From the NCBI GenBank assembly GCA_964591565.1, contig CAZQEC010000006.1, positions 1 to 36,961 on the forward strand: a stretch of DNA of 36,961 nucleotides, in the 5' to 3' direction. The DNA is from CAZQEC01 sp964591565. GTDB taxonomy: Bacteria > Patescibacteriota > UBA1384 > CAJBMM01. Positions 22,854 to 30,149 of this stretch are shown here, one piece after another. A program made the translations under genes and the position numbers. Each line of letters opens with the position of its first letter. Within the stretch, counting starts at the first letter, position 1. A model generated the notes under the pieces. The model was given only the letters and a program-made list of their open reading frames with translations, was not told where the DNA came from and searched no databases.

Positions 22854-24116
22854 ATGGATCACAATCTTAAAGTAATATTACAAAACGCGCGCGATTCCGC
22901 CGATATTGTCGGTACACTTTCAATTCAAAAGCGTAATGGTGTATTAAAATCTTTAGCAGAAGCGCTGATGAAACACACATCTAAAATTATGGCGGCTAAT
23001 GCCAAAGATTTTGCGGTTTTGCCCTCTAATTATGCACTGGCCGATCGGCTGTGGATGACTGAAATACGTATTAAAAAAATGGCGCAAACTTTGACGCTGC
23101 TCGCTAAAATGCCTGATCCTCTGGGCGTAGAAAGAGAGGCGCGCGTAATGCCAAACAAACTGATGATACGGCGGGTCAGTGTGCCGCTAGGCGTGCTTGG
23201 AATTATTTACGAAGCTCGACCAGACATTACTATTGAAATTAGCGGTTTAGCCATAAAATCTGGTAATGTTGCGGTACTAAAAGGTGGGACTGACGCATAT
23301 CATACCAACGTGTGTTTAGTTGAGGTTATGCACAAAGTGCTTGATGAACACCAACTCCCACGTTCAATTATTAGCATAATTAATCCGAAAAATCGTCAAT
23401 TGGTCAGGCAAATGTTGAGAGCGAATGACTTTATTGATGTTATTATCCCTCGTGGTGGGCAGTCTCTAATTGAATATGTCAGAGAAAATGCAAGCGTGCC
23501 GATTATCGAAACCGGTGCGGGAGTTTGCCATATTTATGTGCATAGAAATGCAAATCTTGAATGGGCTAAAAACAGTGTAATAAATGCCAAATTACGCAGA
23601 CCTAGCGTATGTAATGCCCTTGATACTTTGCTTGTTGATCGAGAAGTCGCGGAAGTCTTGCTAAAAGCAGTGGCAGATTCGTTAATCGCGGACAGTGTAT
23701 TAATTCACGCCGACGAGCGCAGTTTTTCTATTCTAAAGCACATTTATCCCCAGCATTTATTAACTAAAGCGACCAAGTCCGATTTCGGCAAAGAATTTTT
23801 AGGTTATGAAATGGCGATAAAAGTAGTGCGTGGTAGTCAAGAGGCAATGAAGCATATAGCGCGCTACGGGTCACGTCATTCTGAGGCGATTATGACTGAT
23901 AATAATGACGTAGCCGAGGATTTTGTAAATCATATCGATGCCGCTGCCGTTTATATAAATGCCCCCACCAGCTTTACCGATGGTTTTGAATTCGGGTTGG
24001 GTGCAGAGGTGGGCATTAGTACGCAAAAATTGCATGCACGCGGACCGATGGGCTTAGAGGCGCTGACTTCGTCTAAATGGATTATTCGCGGTCAGGGGCA
24101 AGTTAGGTCTGTATAA
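22854..24116 (+). CDS. proA: Glutamate-5-semialdehyde dehydrogenase
   Basis: Second proline step: reduces gamma-glutamyl phosphate with NADPH. 420 residues, aldehyde-dehydrogenase fold. Seen: PLGVLGIIYEARPDIT, AVLKGGTDAYHTN, the catalytic Cys in RRPSVCNALDTLLVD (about residue 253), and the C-terminal GAEVGISTQKLHARGPMGLE block. It usually sits next to proB; here proB-proC are 4 kb upstream, with the peptide cassette and the S66 gene between. The base composition resembles proB-proC. Confidence 0.95.
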   Translation: MDHNLKVILQNARDSADIVGTLSIQKRNGVLKSLAEALMKHTSKIMAANAKDFAVLPSNYALADRLWMTEIRIKKMAQTLTLLAKMPDPLGVEREARVMPNKLMIRRVSVPLGVLGIIYEARPDITIEISGLAIKSGNVAVLKGGTDAYHTNVCLVEVMHKVLDEHQLPRSIISIINPKNRQLVRQMLRANDFIDVIIPRGGQSLIEYVRENASVPIIETGAGVCHIYVHRNANLEWAKNSVINAKLRRPSVCNALDTLLVDREVAEVLLKAVADSLIADSVLIHADERSFSILKHIYPQHLLTKATKSDFGKEFLGYEMAIKVVRGSQEAMKHIARYGSRHSEAIMTDNNDVAEDFVNHIDAAAVYINAPTSFTDGFEFGLGAEVGISTQKLHARGPMGLEALTSSKWIIRGQGQVRSV

Positions 24117-24419
24117 GCTTGGTTTTTTTGAGCATTGCTTACAGTATACACTGCATTTAATTGAAAAATATATACCGTATAAATTGGTGACTTTTTAACG
24201 TCTTGACTTGCAGATGGTCTAAGTATAGTGTCACAATTACGTTATTGCTCTCGAGAATAAATGAAACAAGGATTCAGATAAAAAATAACCTTAAGAGCAC
24301 TACTTACGCAGTTGAGCATGATTTTTGCTCTGATGGGATTCTGAAACGAGTAGTTACACACGCATTCGCGAACAGAATGACACTGAAGTGCGTAAGTCGT
24401 GAAGAGGTAGATATTTGTT
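24117..24419 (+). promoter_or_regulatory. Long leader region before the kinase-cyclase operon
   Basis: About 300 nt without a convincing gene. 24119-24149 repeats the start region of the 15494-16771 kinase (19 identical nt, TTGGTTTTTTTGAGCATTG). A weak promoter candidate is TTGACT then TATAGT, 15 nt apart (about 24204-24230). Further on, GAGC/GCTC makes a local hairpin (about 24315-24334), and CTTACGCA near 24303 can pair with TGCGTAAG near 24390. The leader may be structured. The ribosome site before ATG 24420 is weak (AGAGG). Confidence 0.4.
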
Positions 24420-26624
24420 ATGAGAATACACTCTAAAAAAACTGATCCTAATGAAAGTGTAATTGTTTTTGATATTGGTGGCACATGGTTTAGAAGTGCA
24501 GTTTTGTCAGGAAACGTTGTTCGTTTTAAGTTTAAAAAAGAGGCAATTAATTTTAAAAATTATCCAGAAAAAACTATTGAAGAGTTACACAATGGACTTG
24601 TTGAATATTTCATTGACAATACCAACAGATTAAAAGAAAAAGCTGGGATAAACGGCGAAGTCACTGTTGGTATATCCATGGGCGCAGCTATGAATGGACG
24701 TACTGGCGAAATTCTTAACTCCGGTCCTATATGGGGAAAGAAAAGCAAACCCTTTAATTTATTGGAAGCACTTGATCAAAAGCAGAAAGACACCAACTGG
24801 GTTGTACTGAATGACGTCACTGCGGGACTTATACGACACGTCTCAGGCCTGTCTAAAGGAAACTACTCCAGAATTATGTTGATAACTGTAAGCACGGGTA
24901 TAGCAGCTAGAACATACGATAATAAAACAAACGAAATTCCCTTGACTCAAGAACACGGACTGCAAGGAGAAATAGGTCATATACCTGTTCACTTTACCTT
25001 TCGTGATAGAACTATCGAGCTTTTTTGTGATTGTGGAGGGAAAAATCATCTAAATGCTTTCTCGTCTGGTAGGGGTATCGAAAGTGTTTTAAACACTTTA
25101 GCCAATTTAAATAAGGGAGAATATTCAACCTCACTTTTATCCCAGACAAATTTCAAAACTTCATTTGAAAACTTTATCATTGCTATTGAAAAGAAAGACA
25201 AGTTCGCTTTAGAAGTACTTAATTCTGTTACTTTCCCTCTGGCTCAAATTTTGGTTAATGCTTTTACAATTGATGCGAGTATCGACATAGTTCTGTTAAC
25301 GGGAGGGGTTGTTCATAGCCTAAAAGACAACTATGCTGAGAGTTTGCTCGATAATCTATCAAAAATTGGTTTTTATCAGATTACCAATAAAGACCCCGAT
25401 TTTTTCAAGAAACGAATAAAGACAGTACCTGATGATGACGCTGGTCTAATAGGAGCTGGTCATTTTGCTAGATTACAACCACTAAAAATTCACAAAAAAA
25501 ACGAACCATTGGTCTGGAATATCAGTGCTTCTCAAGCAATAGAATATACAATATTCGAAGAATCCGATCTTTTCTCATATAAGAATTCTTTTTTATATGA
25601 TCGATTACATTTGGAGCATTCTATAGACGAAGCAGTGGTAATTGTTGACTTGAATGTTTATGAGCTTCTCAACGAAAAAATGACCGAGTATTTTCAATTT
25701 TATGGCATCACTGCTCATATTATACCGATGTCTGTTTCGGAGGGGAACAAAGCAATTGATAATGTATTGTCGATTGAGCGTGAACTCGATAGATATAAGG
25801 TAAAAAGAAGAGATCCGCTTATCGGTGTCGGGGGCGGAGTCCTTTTAGACATTGTTGGTTTGGCTGCCTCACTGTATAGGAGAGGAATCCCTTATATTCG
25901 CGTTCCTACCACTCTCTTGGGTTTAGTTGATGCAGGTATTGGTATAAAGACTGCTATTAATTTTAACGCGAACAAAAATCGATTGGGTACCTATTATGCC
26001 GCAACCGAAACTTATTTAGATAAAACATTTTTACAAACTTTAGATGAGCGAAATATCTGCAACGGATTAGCTGAAATTCTTAAAATTGCCATCATAAAGG
26101 ATGCTGAACTATTTTATTTACTTGAAACTCATGCTGAAAGTTTGATTGAGAGTAAATTTCAAAACGATGGAATTTCAGATATGGTAATTAGTCGATCAGT
26201 GACTGGCATGCTGGAAGAATTAGAACCAAACCTATGGGAACACAATTTGGAACGACTAGTTGATTTTGGTCACACATTTAGTCCCGCCATTGAGATTGCT
26301 TCCATCCCAAATTTGCTTCATGGTGAAGCAGTAGCTATAGATATGATTATTTGTTCAATCATTTCTACCCAAAGGGGATTACTTCCCCAAACTGATTGCC
26401 AAAGAATTATTGATTTAACTCGTAAACTCAGGCTTCCTCTTTTTCATAAAGTTTGTAAACAAGCCTTAATAATTAAGGGTTTACAAGATATTACAACTCA
26501 TAGGGGTGGATTGCAACGAATGCCTACACCAATTAGCATTGGAAAGGCCATTTTTATTAATGACGTTACTCACAAAGAAGTAGCTAGCACCCTAAAAGTA
26601 GTTAAGGACTTAGCAAAAGATTAA
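24420..26624 (+). CDS. ROK sugar/cyclitol kinase fused to sugar-phosphate cyclase
   Basis: A 734-residue fusion. Residues 12-355 are a ROK kinase: phosphate loop FDIGGTWFRSAV, catalytic Asp in LNDVTAGLI, GEIGHIPVH, and the zinc motif CDCGGKNH, where the usual last Cys is His. Residues about 365-734 are a 3-dehydroquinate-synthase-fold cyclase: GVGGGVLLDIVG (470), VPTTLLGLVDAGIGIKT, NKNRLGTYYA, NGLAEILK, MLEELEPNLW, VDFGHTFSP, HGEAVAIDM, with the three zinc ligands (Glu, His, His) present. VDAGxGxKT, KNRLGTY and ELEPNLWE are hallmarks I associate with sedoheptulose-7-phosphate cyclases such as 2-epi-5-epi-valiolone synthase, not DHQ synthase. First gene of a five-gene operon; AT-rich codons. 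Confidence 0.85.
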   Translation: MRIHSKKTDPNESVIVFDIGGTWFRSAVLSGNVVRFKFKKEAINFKNYPEKTIEELHNGLVEYFIDNTNRLKEKAGINGEVTVGISMGAAMNGRTGEILNSGPIWGKKSKPFNLLEALDQKQKDTNWVVLNDVTAGLIRHVSGLSKGNYSRIMLITVSTGIAARTYDNKTNEIPLTQEHGLQGEIGHIPVHFTFRDRTIELFCDCGGKNHLNAFSSGRGIESVLNTLANLNKGEYSTSLLSQTNFKTSFENFIIAIEKKDKFALEVLNSVTFPLAQILVNAFTIDASIDIVLLTGGVVHSLKDNYAESLLDNLSKIGFYQITNKDPDFFKKRIKTVPDDDAGLIGAGHFARLQPLKIHKKNEPLVWNISASQAIEYTIFEESDLFSYKNSFLYDRLHLEHSIDEAVVIVDLNVYELLNEKMTEYFQFYGITAHIIPMSVSEGNKAIDNVLSIERELDRYKVKRRDPLIGVGGGVLLDIVGLAASLYRRGIPYIRVPTTLLGLVDAGIGIKTAINFNANKNRLGTYYAATETYLDKTFLQTLDERNICNGLAEILKIAIIKDAELFYLLETHAESLIESKFQNDGISDMVISRSVTGMLEELEPNLWEHNLERLVDFGHTFSPAIEIASIPNLLHGEAVAIDMIICSIISTQRGLLPQTDCQRIIDLTRKLRLPLFHKVCKQALIIKGLQDITTHRGGLQRMPTPISIGKAIFINDVTHKEVASTLKVVKDLAKD

Positions 26625-26627
26625 CAT

Positions 26628-27740
26628 ATGGATCAAACACATAAAGCTCTTATTCAAGATAAATCTGGGCAATTAGCTGCTCGTCTAATCCCAACGCCTC
26701 AACCCACAGATGATCAATTATTAATTTCTATAACTAGTTTAGGAATATGCGGTACTGACTTGCAGATATTGAGAAAAGCCAGAGGTGATTCAGCGGGAGT
26801 TTTAGGTCATGAAGGCATAGGTGTTATTACTGAAGTCGGAAAGAACATCACAAAGTTTCAACGGAATCAGCTGGTCGTTTTCAACCCGGTGAACCCAAAC
26901 AAACAAGAAGAGATTTTAGGTCATAGTTTTGACGGAATTTTTCAAGAAAAGTACATTGTAAACAGTTTTCAAATTGAATGGGGGCTAATACAACCATTAG
27001 CGCATGAATTACTTGTTGAAGTCGCGCCTTTAATAGAACCACTTGGCACGGTCATATATGGGCAATCCTTAGTAGATCAGGTTTGTCATCAAAAAACTGT
27101 GGTTGTTGTTGGCGCAGGCGCAATAGGCTTAGCTCATGTACTATATGCCATTAATAGAGGCACAAAAGTTTTCCTAGTGGATAGTTTTCAGGAAAAGCTC
27201 GATTGGGTGATAAAACAAAAAATTCTAAAACCCGAGGAATGTTTTCTAGATACGGAAAATCTTATAAGTGAAATCATGAGGAAAACAGATGGAAAAGGTG
27301 CGGACGCTGTTTATCTTTGTATACCAAGAGAATCTGCCAAGAAAGTCCTCATCAAATCACTCTGGTACGTAAAAGACAGTGGGTGTATTGACTTGGTTGG
27401 TGGTTTTAAAGACGGTGATGAGATTCAAGAATTGCCTTTTTTGGATTTGAATTCAATCAGGAGGTCAAATATATGTGGTTTACCGTCTACTGGGTTTGTA
27501 AAAAAAGCAATTCTTAGAAATGGTAAAACAATATTTTTAACAGGTCATCGGGGTACTTCGAAAAAGATTTTAAACAGAGCCGTAGAAATACTAGATAAAA
27601 AACCCAAGTATTTTATGCAACTAATTACTCATGTATTTACTCTTAATGATGCTGTAGACTTTCTCAATAAATACCTTGCTGGGTCGTTGAGCAAAGAAGA
27701 AAAGTCATCTTATGTTAAGGGAATAATTATTTTGACATAG
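26628..27740 (+). CDS. Zinc-type medium-chain alcohol/cyclitol dehydrogenase
   Basis: A 370-residue MDR enzyme. Catalytic zinc ligands appear in GICGTDLQIL (Cys, about 39), LGHEGIGV (His-Glu, about 64) and LIEPLGTVIYG; the Rossmann motif is VVVGAGAIGLAH (about 160). The four-Cys structural-zinc lobe is missing: its place reads FNPVNPNKQEEILGHSFDG. By context it probably oxidises or reduces a cyclitol made by the upstream cyclase, like the dehydrogenase AcbL of acarbose synthesis; that comparison rests on gene content, not alignment. Gap to the cyclase is 3 nt. Confidence 0.85.
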   Translation: MDQTHKALIQDKSGQLAARLIPTPQPTDDQLLISITSLGICGTDLQILRKARGDSAGVLGHEGIGVITEVGKNITKFQRNQLVVFNPVNPNKQEEILGHSFDGIFQEKYIVNSFQIEWGLIQPLAHELLVEVAPLIEPLGTVIYGQSLVDQVCHQKTVVVVGAGAIGLAHVLYAINRGTKVFLVDSFQEKLDWVIKQKILKPEECFLDTENLISEIMRKTDGKGADAVYLCIPRESAKKVLIKSLWYVKDSGCIDLVGGFKDGDEIQELPFLDLNSIRRSNICGLPSTGFVKKAILRNGKTIFLTGHRGTSKKILNRAVEILDKKPKYFMQLITHVFTLNDAVDFLNKYLAGSLSKEEKSSYVKGIIILT

Positions 27741-27747
27741 AGGAAAT

Positions 27748-28515
27748 ATGAAAACACTTAGGTTAACGGGTAAAAAAATACTAATTACGGGTGGATCAAG
27801 TGGAATTGGGTGGGATATAGCTCAAACCTTAATTGATAATGGTGCGGAAGTTACTGTTATTTCTAGAAGGCATCCTTCCAAGTGGGAAAGAGGTCCTTTT
27901 CAGGGTTGGGATCAGAAAAAACAATTGCTTAAAGCCGACCTACGAAATGTACCAAAGCTTATTAAGAAGTTGGAGAAGTGGCTTAGGTTGAATAAAATGC
28001 ATGTAGATGTCCTTATTCAATCCGCCATAACCTACGGTGTGGGATCACGACATTCGCTTTTAAATACAAATTTGAATGAATGGGAAGACATTTTTACGAC
28101 TAATGCTCAAAGTCAGTTTGTAGTTATAAAAACACTTTTACCGGTTTTAATGAAGCAACCGGCCGCCCTGGTAATCGGAATTGTGTCAGATGTAGTTTTT
28201 AAACCAGGCCCAGGCAGGATAGCTTATGCAGCTTCAAAAAGTGCTACTCATAGTCTTCATGTTGGGTTAGCAGAGGAGTTGGCTGACACAAACGTAAAAA
28301 TACTAGAACTTTATCCAGAGCGAGGCGTGGCAACTCCTGGAATTGCAAAAAGGCGACCAACGGAATTTGTGTTTTCACTAAAAGAATATGATGGACCGAA
28401 TCTTTTTAGTGAGCCTTTGATTCCAATTATAGAAACATTAGGAAAAGGTTTAAGCGGAGCTCCTTTAGTACTTCGAAATAATAGACTCGTACCTTTCGAT
28501 ATTAAAATAAAATAA
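27748..28515 (+). CDS. Short-chain dehydrogenase/reductase
   Basis: A 255-residue classical SDR. ILITGGSSGIGWDIAQ (cofactor loop), NAQSQF (structural Asn), Ser in GIVSDVVF, and the Tyr/Lys pair in IAYAASKSATHS. Arg residues after the second strand (SRRHPSK) suggest NADPH. A conserved NNAG is replaced by QSAIT. Gap to the preceding gene is 7 nt. In the proposed cyclitol pathway it would parallel the SDR AcbN. Substrate unknown. Confidence 0.88.
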   Translation: MKTLRLTGKKILITGGSSGIGWDIAQTLIDNGAEVTVISRRHPSKWERGPFQGWDQKKQLLKADLRNVPKLIKKLEKWLRLNKMHVDVLIQSAITYGVGSRHSLLNTNLNEWEDIFTTNAQSQFVVIKTLLPVLMKQPAALVIGIVSDVVFKPGPGRIAYAASKSATHSLHVGLAEELADTNVKILELYPERGVATPGIAKRRPTEFVFSLKEYDGPNLFSEPLIPIIETLGKGLSGAPLVLRNNRLVPFDIKIK

Positions 28516-28527
28516 CTAGGATATAAT

Positions 28528-29100
28528 ATGGAAAAACCTAAATGGAAAGTTATTAAGAGTAAAGATGTCTCGCCAAGCAAATGGTTCCCCATCATTAAGG
28601 ATGATGTTGAACTACCCAATGGAAAGGTTATTGAGTATTACAAATCTCAATTAGCTCCCGTTGTGATGGTGGTTGCGATTACGAAAGCAAATGAAGTGAT
28701 TTTTGTACGTCAATACAAGCACGGGATTGGAGAAATTTGTATTGAGTTTCCAGCAGGACGAATTGAATACGGTCAAACTCCAGAAGAAGCTGCTATTGCC
28801 GAATTGCTGGAGGAGACAGGTATCGCTGTTGATGCACAAAGTCTTATTAGGATCATTGAGCTTTGGACAGAGCCCAGTAAGAGCTCTGTCAGAGTAACTG
28901 GTTTTTTTGTTAAGAATGTTACAATTACAGGCGATCAACAACTAGAAGAAAGTGAAGATATTGAAGTTTTAAAGGTTCCTATCACTGAGATAGACTCATT
29001 TATACTTAACAATGGAATTTATGCTTCAGACACGCTCGCCTTACTTCTACTCGCTAAAATGAAATTTCCAGCAACATTCAATCCCGAGCAATCCAAATAA
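28528..29100 (+). CDS. Nudix hydrolase, ADP-ribose pyrophosphatase-like
   Basis: A 190-residue Nudix protein resembling the ADP-ribose/NDP-sugar pyrophosphatases: VVAITKANEVIFVRQYKHG, then IEFPAGRIEYGQTPEEAAIAELLEETG. Compared with the consensus box (G-x5-E-x7-R-E-x2-E-E-x-G), the first Glu is Gln and the Arg is Ala, while the metal-binding E-x2-E-E is kept. AGGA lies 6 nt before the start, and the gap to the SDR gene is 12 nt. It may hydrolyse an NDP-cyclitol or NDP-sugar linked to the pathway, or clear damaged nucleotides. Last gene of the operon. Confidence 0.85.
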   Translation: MEKPKWKVIKSKDVSPSKWFPIIKDDVELPNGKVIEYYKSQLAPVVMVVAITKANEVIFVRQYKHGIGEICIEFPAGRIEYGQTPEEAAIAELLEETGIAVDAQSLIRIIELWTEPSKSSVRVTGFFVKNVTITGDQQLEESEDIEVLKVPITEIDSFILNNGIYASDTLALLLLAKMKFPATFNPEQSK

Positions 29101-29238
29101 AAAAAATTATGTAATGAAATTTCTAGCTAAAAAGGAAGTATATGCTCCGCTTCACACACCCCTGATGTGTTGTAGCGTTTTTAACGCTATCCATTATTAA
29201 TCTCGCTCTATTATTAAACGTTCAGGCAAAGAAAATAG

Positions 29239-29263
29239 CCGACTAGATGAATTAGTCGGCATC
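29239..29263 (-). terminator. Hairpin ending the SemiSWEET gene
   Basis: Perfect 8-bp GCCGACTA / TAGTCGGC stem that starts within the last codons (stop at 29252). Its tail is TATTTTC. A second small stem, TAGCG / ACGCTA, at about 29172-29188 may end the cyclitol operon on the plus strand. The remainder of 29101-29251 shows no gene. Confidence 0.6.
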
Positions 29264-29545
29264 GTTTGCCTGTTTGGTGACCCTTCCCCAGCGTCGGTAT
29301 CCTATTATCGCTCTGATAACGGCAGGAATGTTGAGCATGCTGATGGTAATGATTGGCCATTCTTGCAGGGCAATGCCGTAGTTGAGCCATACAATCTCGT
29401 TGGCGATTAGCGACACAAGCAATGAAGCTGAGAAATCCTTGGCGGACTTAGTTTTCCATATCTTGTTTGCCTGATCGTACAGTCCATAAGTAATTGTGAA
29501 ACTGACGACTATTGCAAGTATCCGACTGATTTGGACGTATGTCAT
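29252..29545 (-). CDS. SemiSWEET-type PQ-loop sugar transporter
   Basis: A 97-residue protein with three transmembrane helices (about residues 6-24, 40-57, 63-82), the half-transporter size of SemiSWEETs, which dimerise to move sugars through the membrane. The first helix ends GLYDQANKIWKTKSAKDFSA, matching the family pattern around the PQ loop (here DQ in place of PQ) followed by 'K-S-A-x-x-x-S'. GGAGAA lies 5 nt before ATG 29545. It is convergent with the cyclitol operon and might handle its substrate or product; inference only. Confidence 0.8.
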   Translation of the reverse strand: MTYVQISRILAIVVSFTITYGLYDQANKIWKTKSAKDFSASLLVSLIANEIVWLNYGIALQEWPIITISMLNIPAVIRAIIGYRRWGRVTKQANDAD

Positions 29546-29575
29546 GTAAGTTCTCCTTGAAACTGCATTTAGCCT

Positions 29576-29605
29576 TTGAATATATGCTTGTTTTTAAGGT
29601 ATTAT
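29576..29605 (+). promoter_or_regulatory. Promoter candidate of the arginine decarboxylase gene
   Basis: TTGAAT (29576-29581), 18 nt, TATTAT (29600-29605); an overlapping TATAAT is at 29603-29608. An AGGGGGAAG ribosome site follows. Confidence 0.45.
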
Positions 29606-29638
29606 AATAACATACCATATAATTCATCAGGGGGAAGA

Positions 29639-30118
29639 ATGAATATCAATATTATTTGTGCGACGGGAGACGGTAGAACTGAACTCTCCGCGTTTGATGA
29701 CGCGTTGTATAAAGCTGGAGTCGCGAACTATAACCTCATTACACTTTCATCCGTGATACCGCCCGGATCGAAAATCGAAAAAAAGAGCACTGCGGGTTGG
29801 AATGATATCGAATTTGGACAAAGGTTATATTGTGTAATGTCGAGATTTATGATCAGTACTCCCGGTGAACAGGCGTGGAGTGGTATTGGCTGGGTACAGG
29901 CAAAAAATGGTGCGGGACTGTTTGTAGAACACCACGCATCAAGTGAAGCGGTTTTGAATAAGCATATCGAATATTCCTTGGAAGATATGCTGAAATATCG
30001 TAAGCAACACTTCGGATCCGTGGAAAGTGTATGTGTTGGGATTGAATGTGTCGATAAACCTGTTTGCGCATTAGTGATTGCGACTTATTTCACAGAGGCG
30101 TGGGTTATGGAACCTTAA
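29639..30118 (+). CDS. Pyruvoyl-dependent arginine decarboxylase
   Basis: Decarboxylates arginine to agmatine, the polyamine precursor, using a self-made pyruvoyl group. 159 residues, usual length. Self-cleavage should occur between Ser37 and Ser38 in LITLSSVIPPGSKI, making a beta chain of 37 residues and an alpha chain with the pyruvoyl. GDGRTELSAFDDAL, the Glu-containing GLFVEHHASS and the C-terminal VIATYFTEAW match the family. ATG 29639 has a strong ribosome site. A partner gene follows 31 nt later. No agmatinase or spermidine synthase is in the window. Confidence 0.92.
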   Translation: MNINIICATGDGRTELSAFDDALYKAGVANYNLITLSSVIPPGSKIEKKSTAGWNDIEFGQRLYCVMSRFMISTPGEQAWSGIGWVQAKNGAGLFVEHHASSEAVLNKHIEYSLEDMLKYRKQHFGSVESVCVGIECVDKPVCALVIATYFTEAWVMEP

Positions 30119-30149
30119 CATAGATAGCACGCGCGGGAGGGGTAATGGC

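Noticed and set aside
24203..24436. A 77-residue frame in the leader of the kinase-cyclase gene
   Set aside because: It lies on the promoter candidate, overlaps the real gene out of frame, and has no motif or ribosome site.
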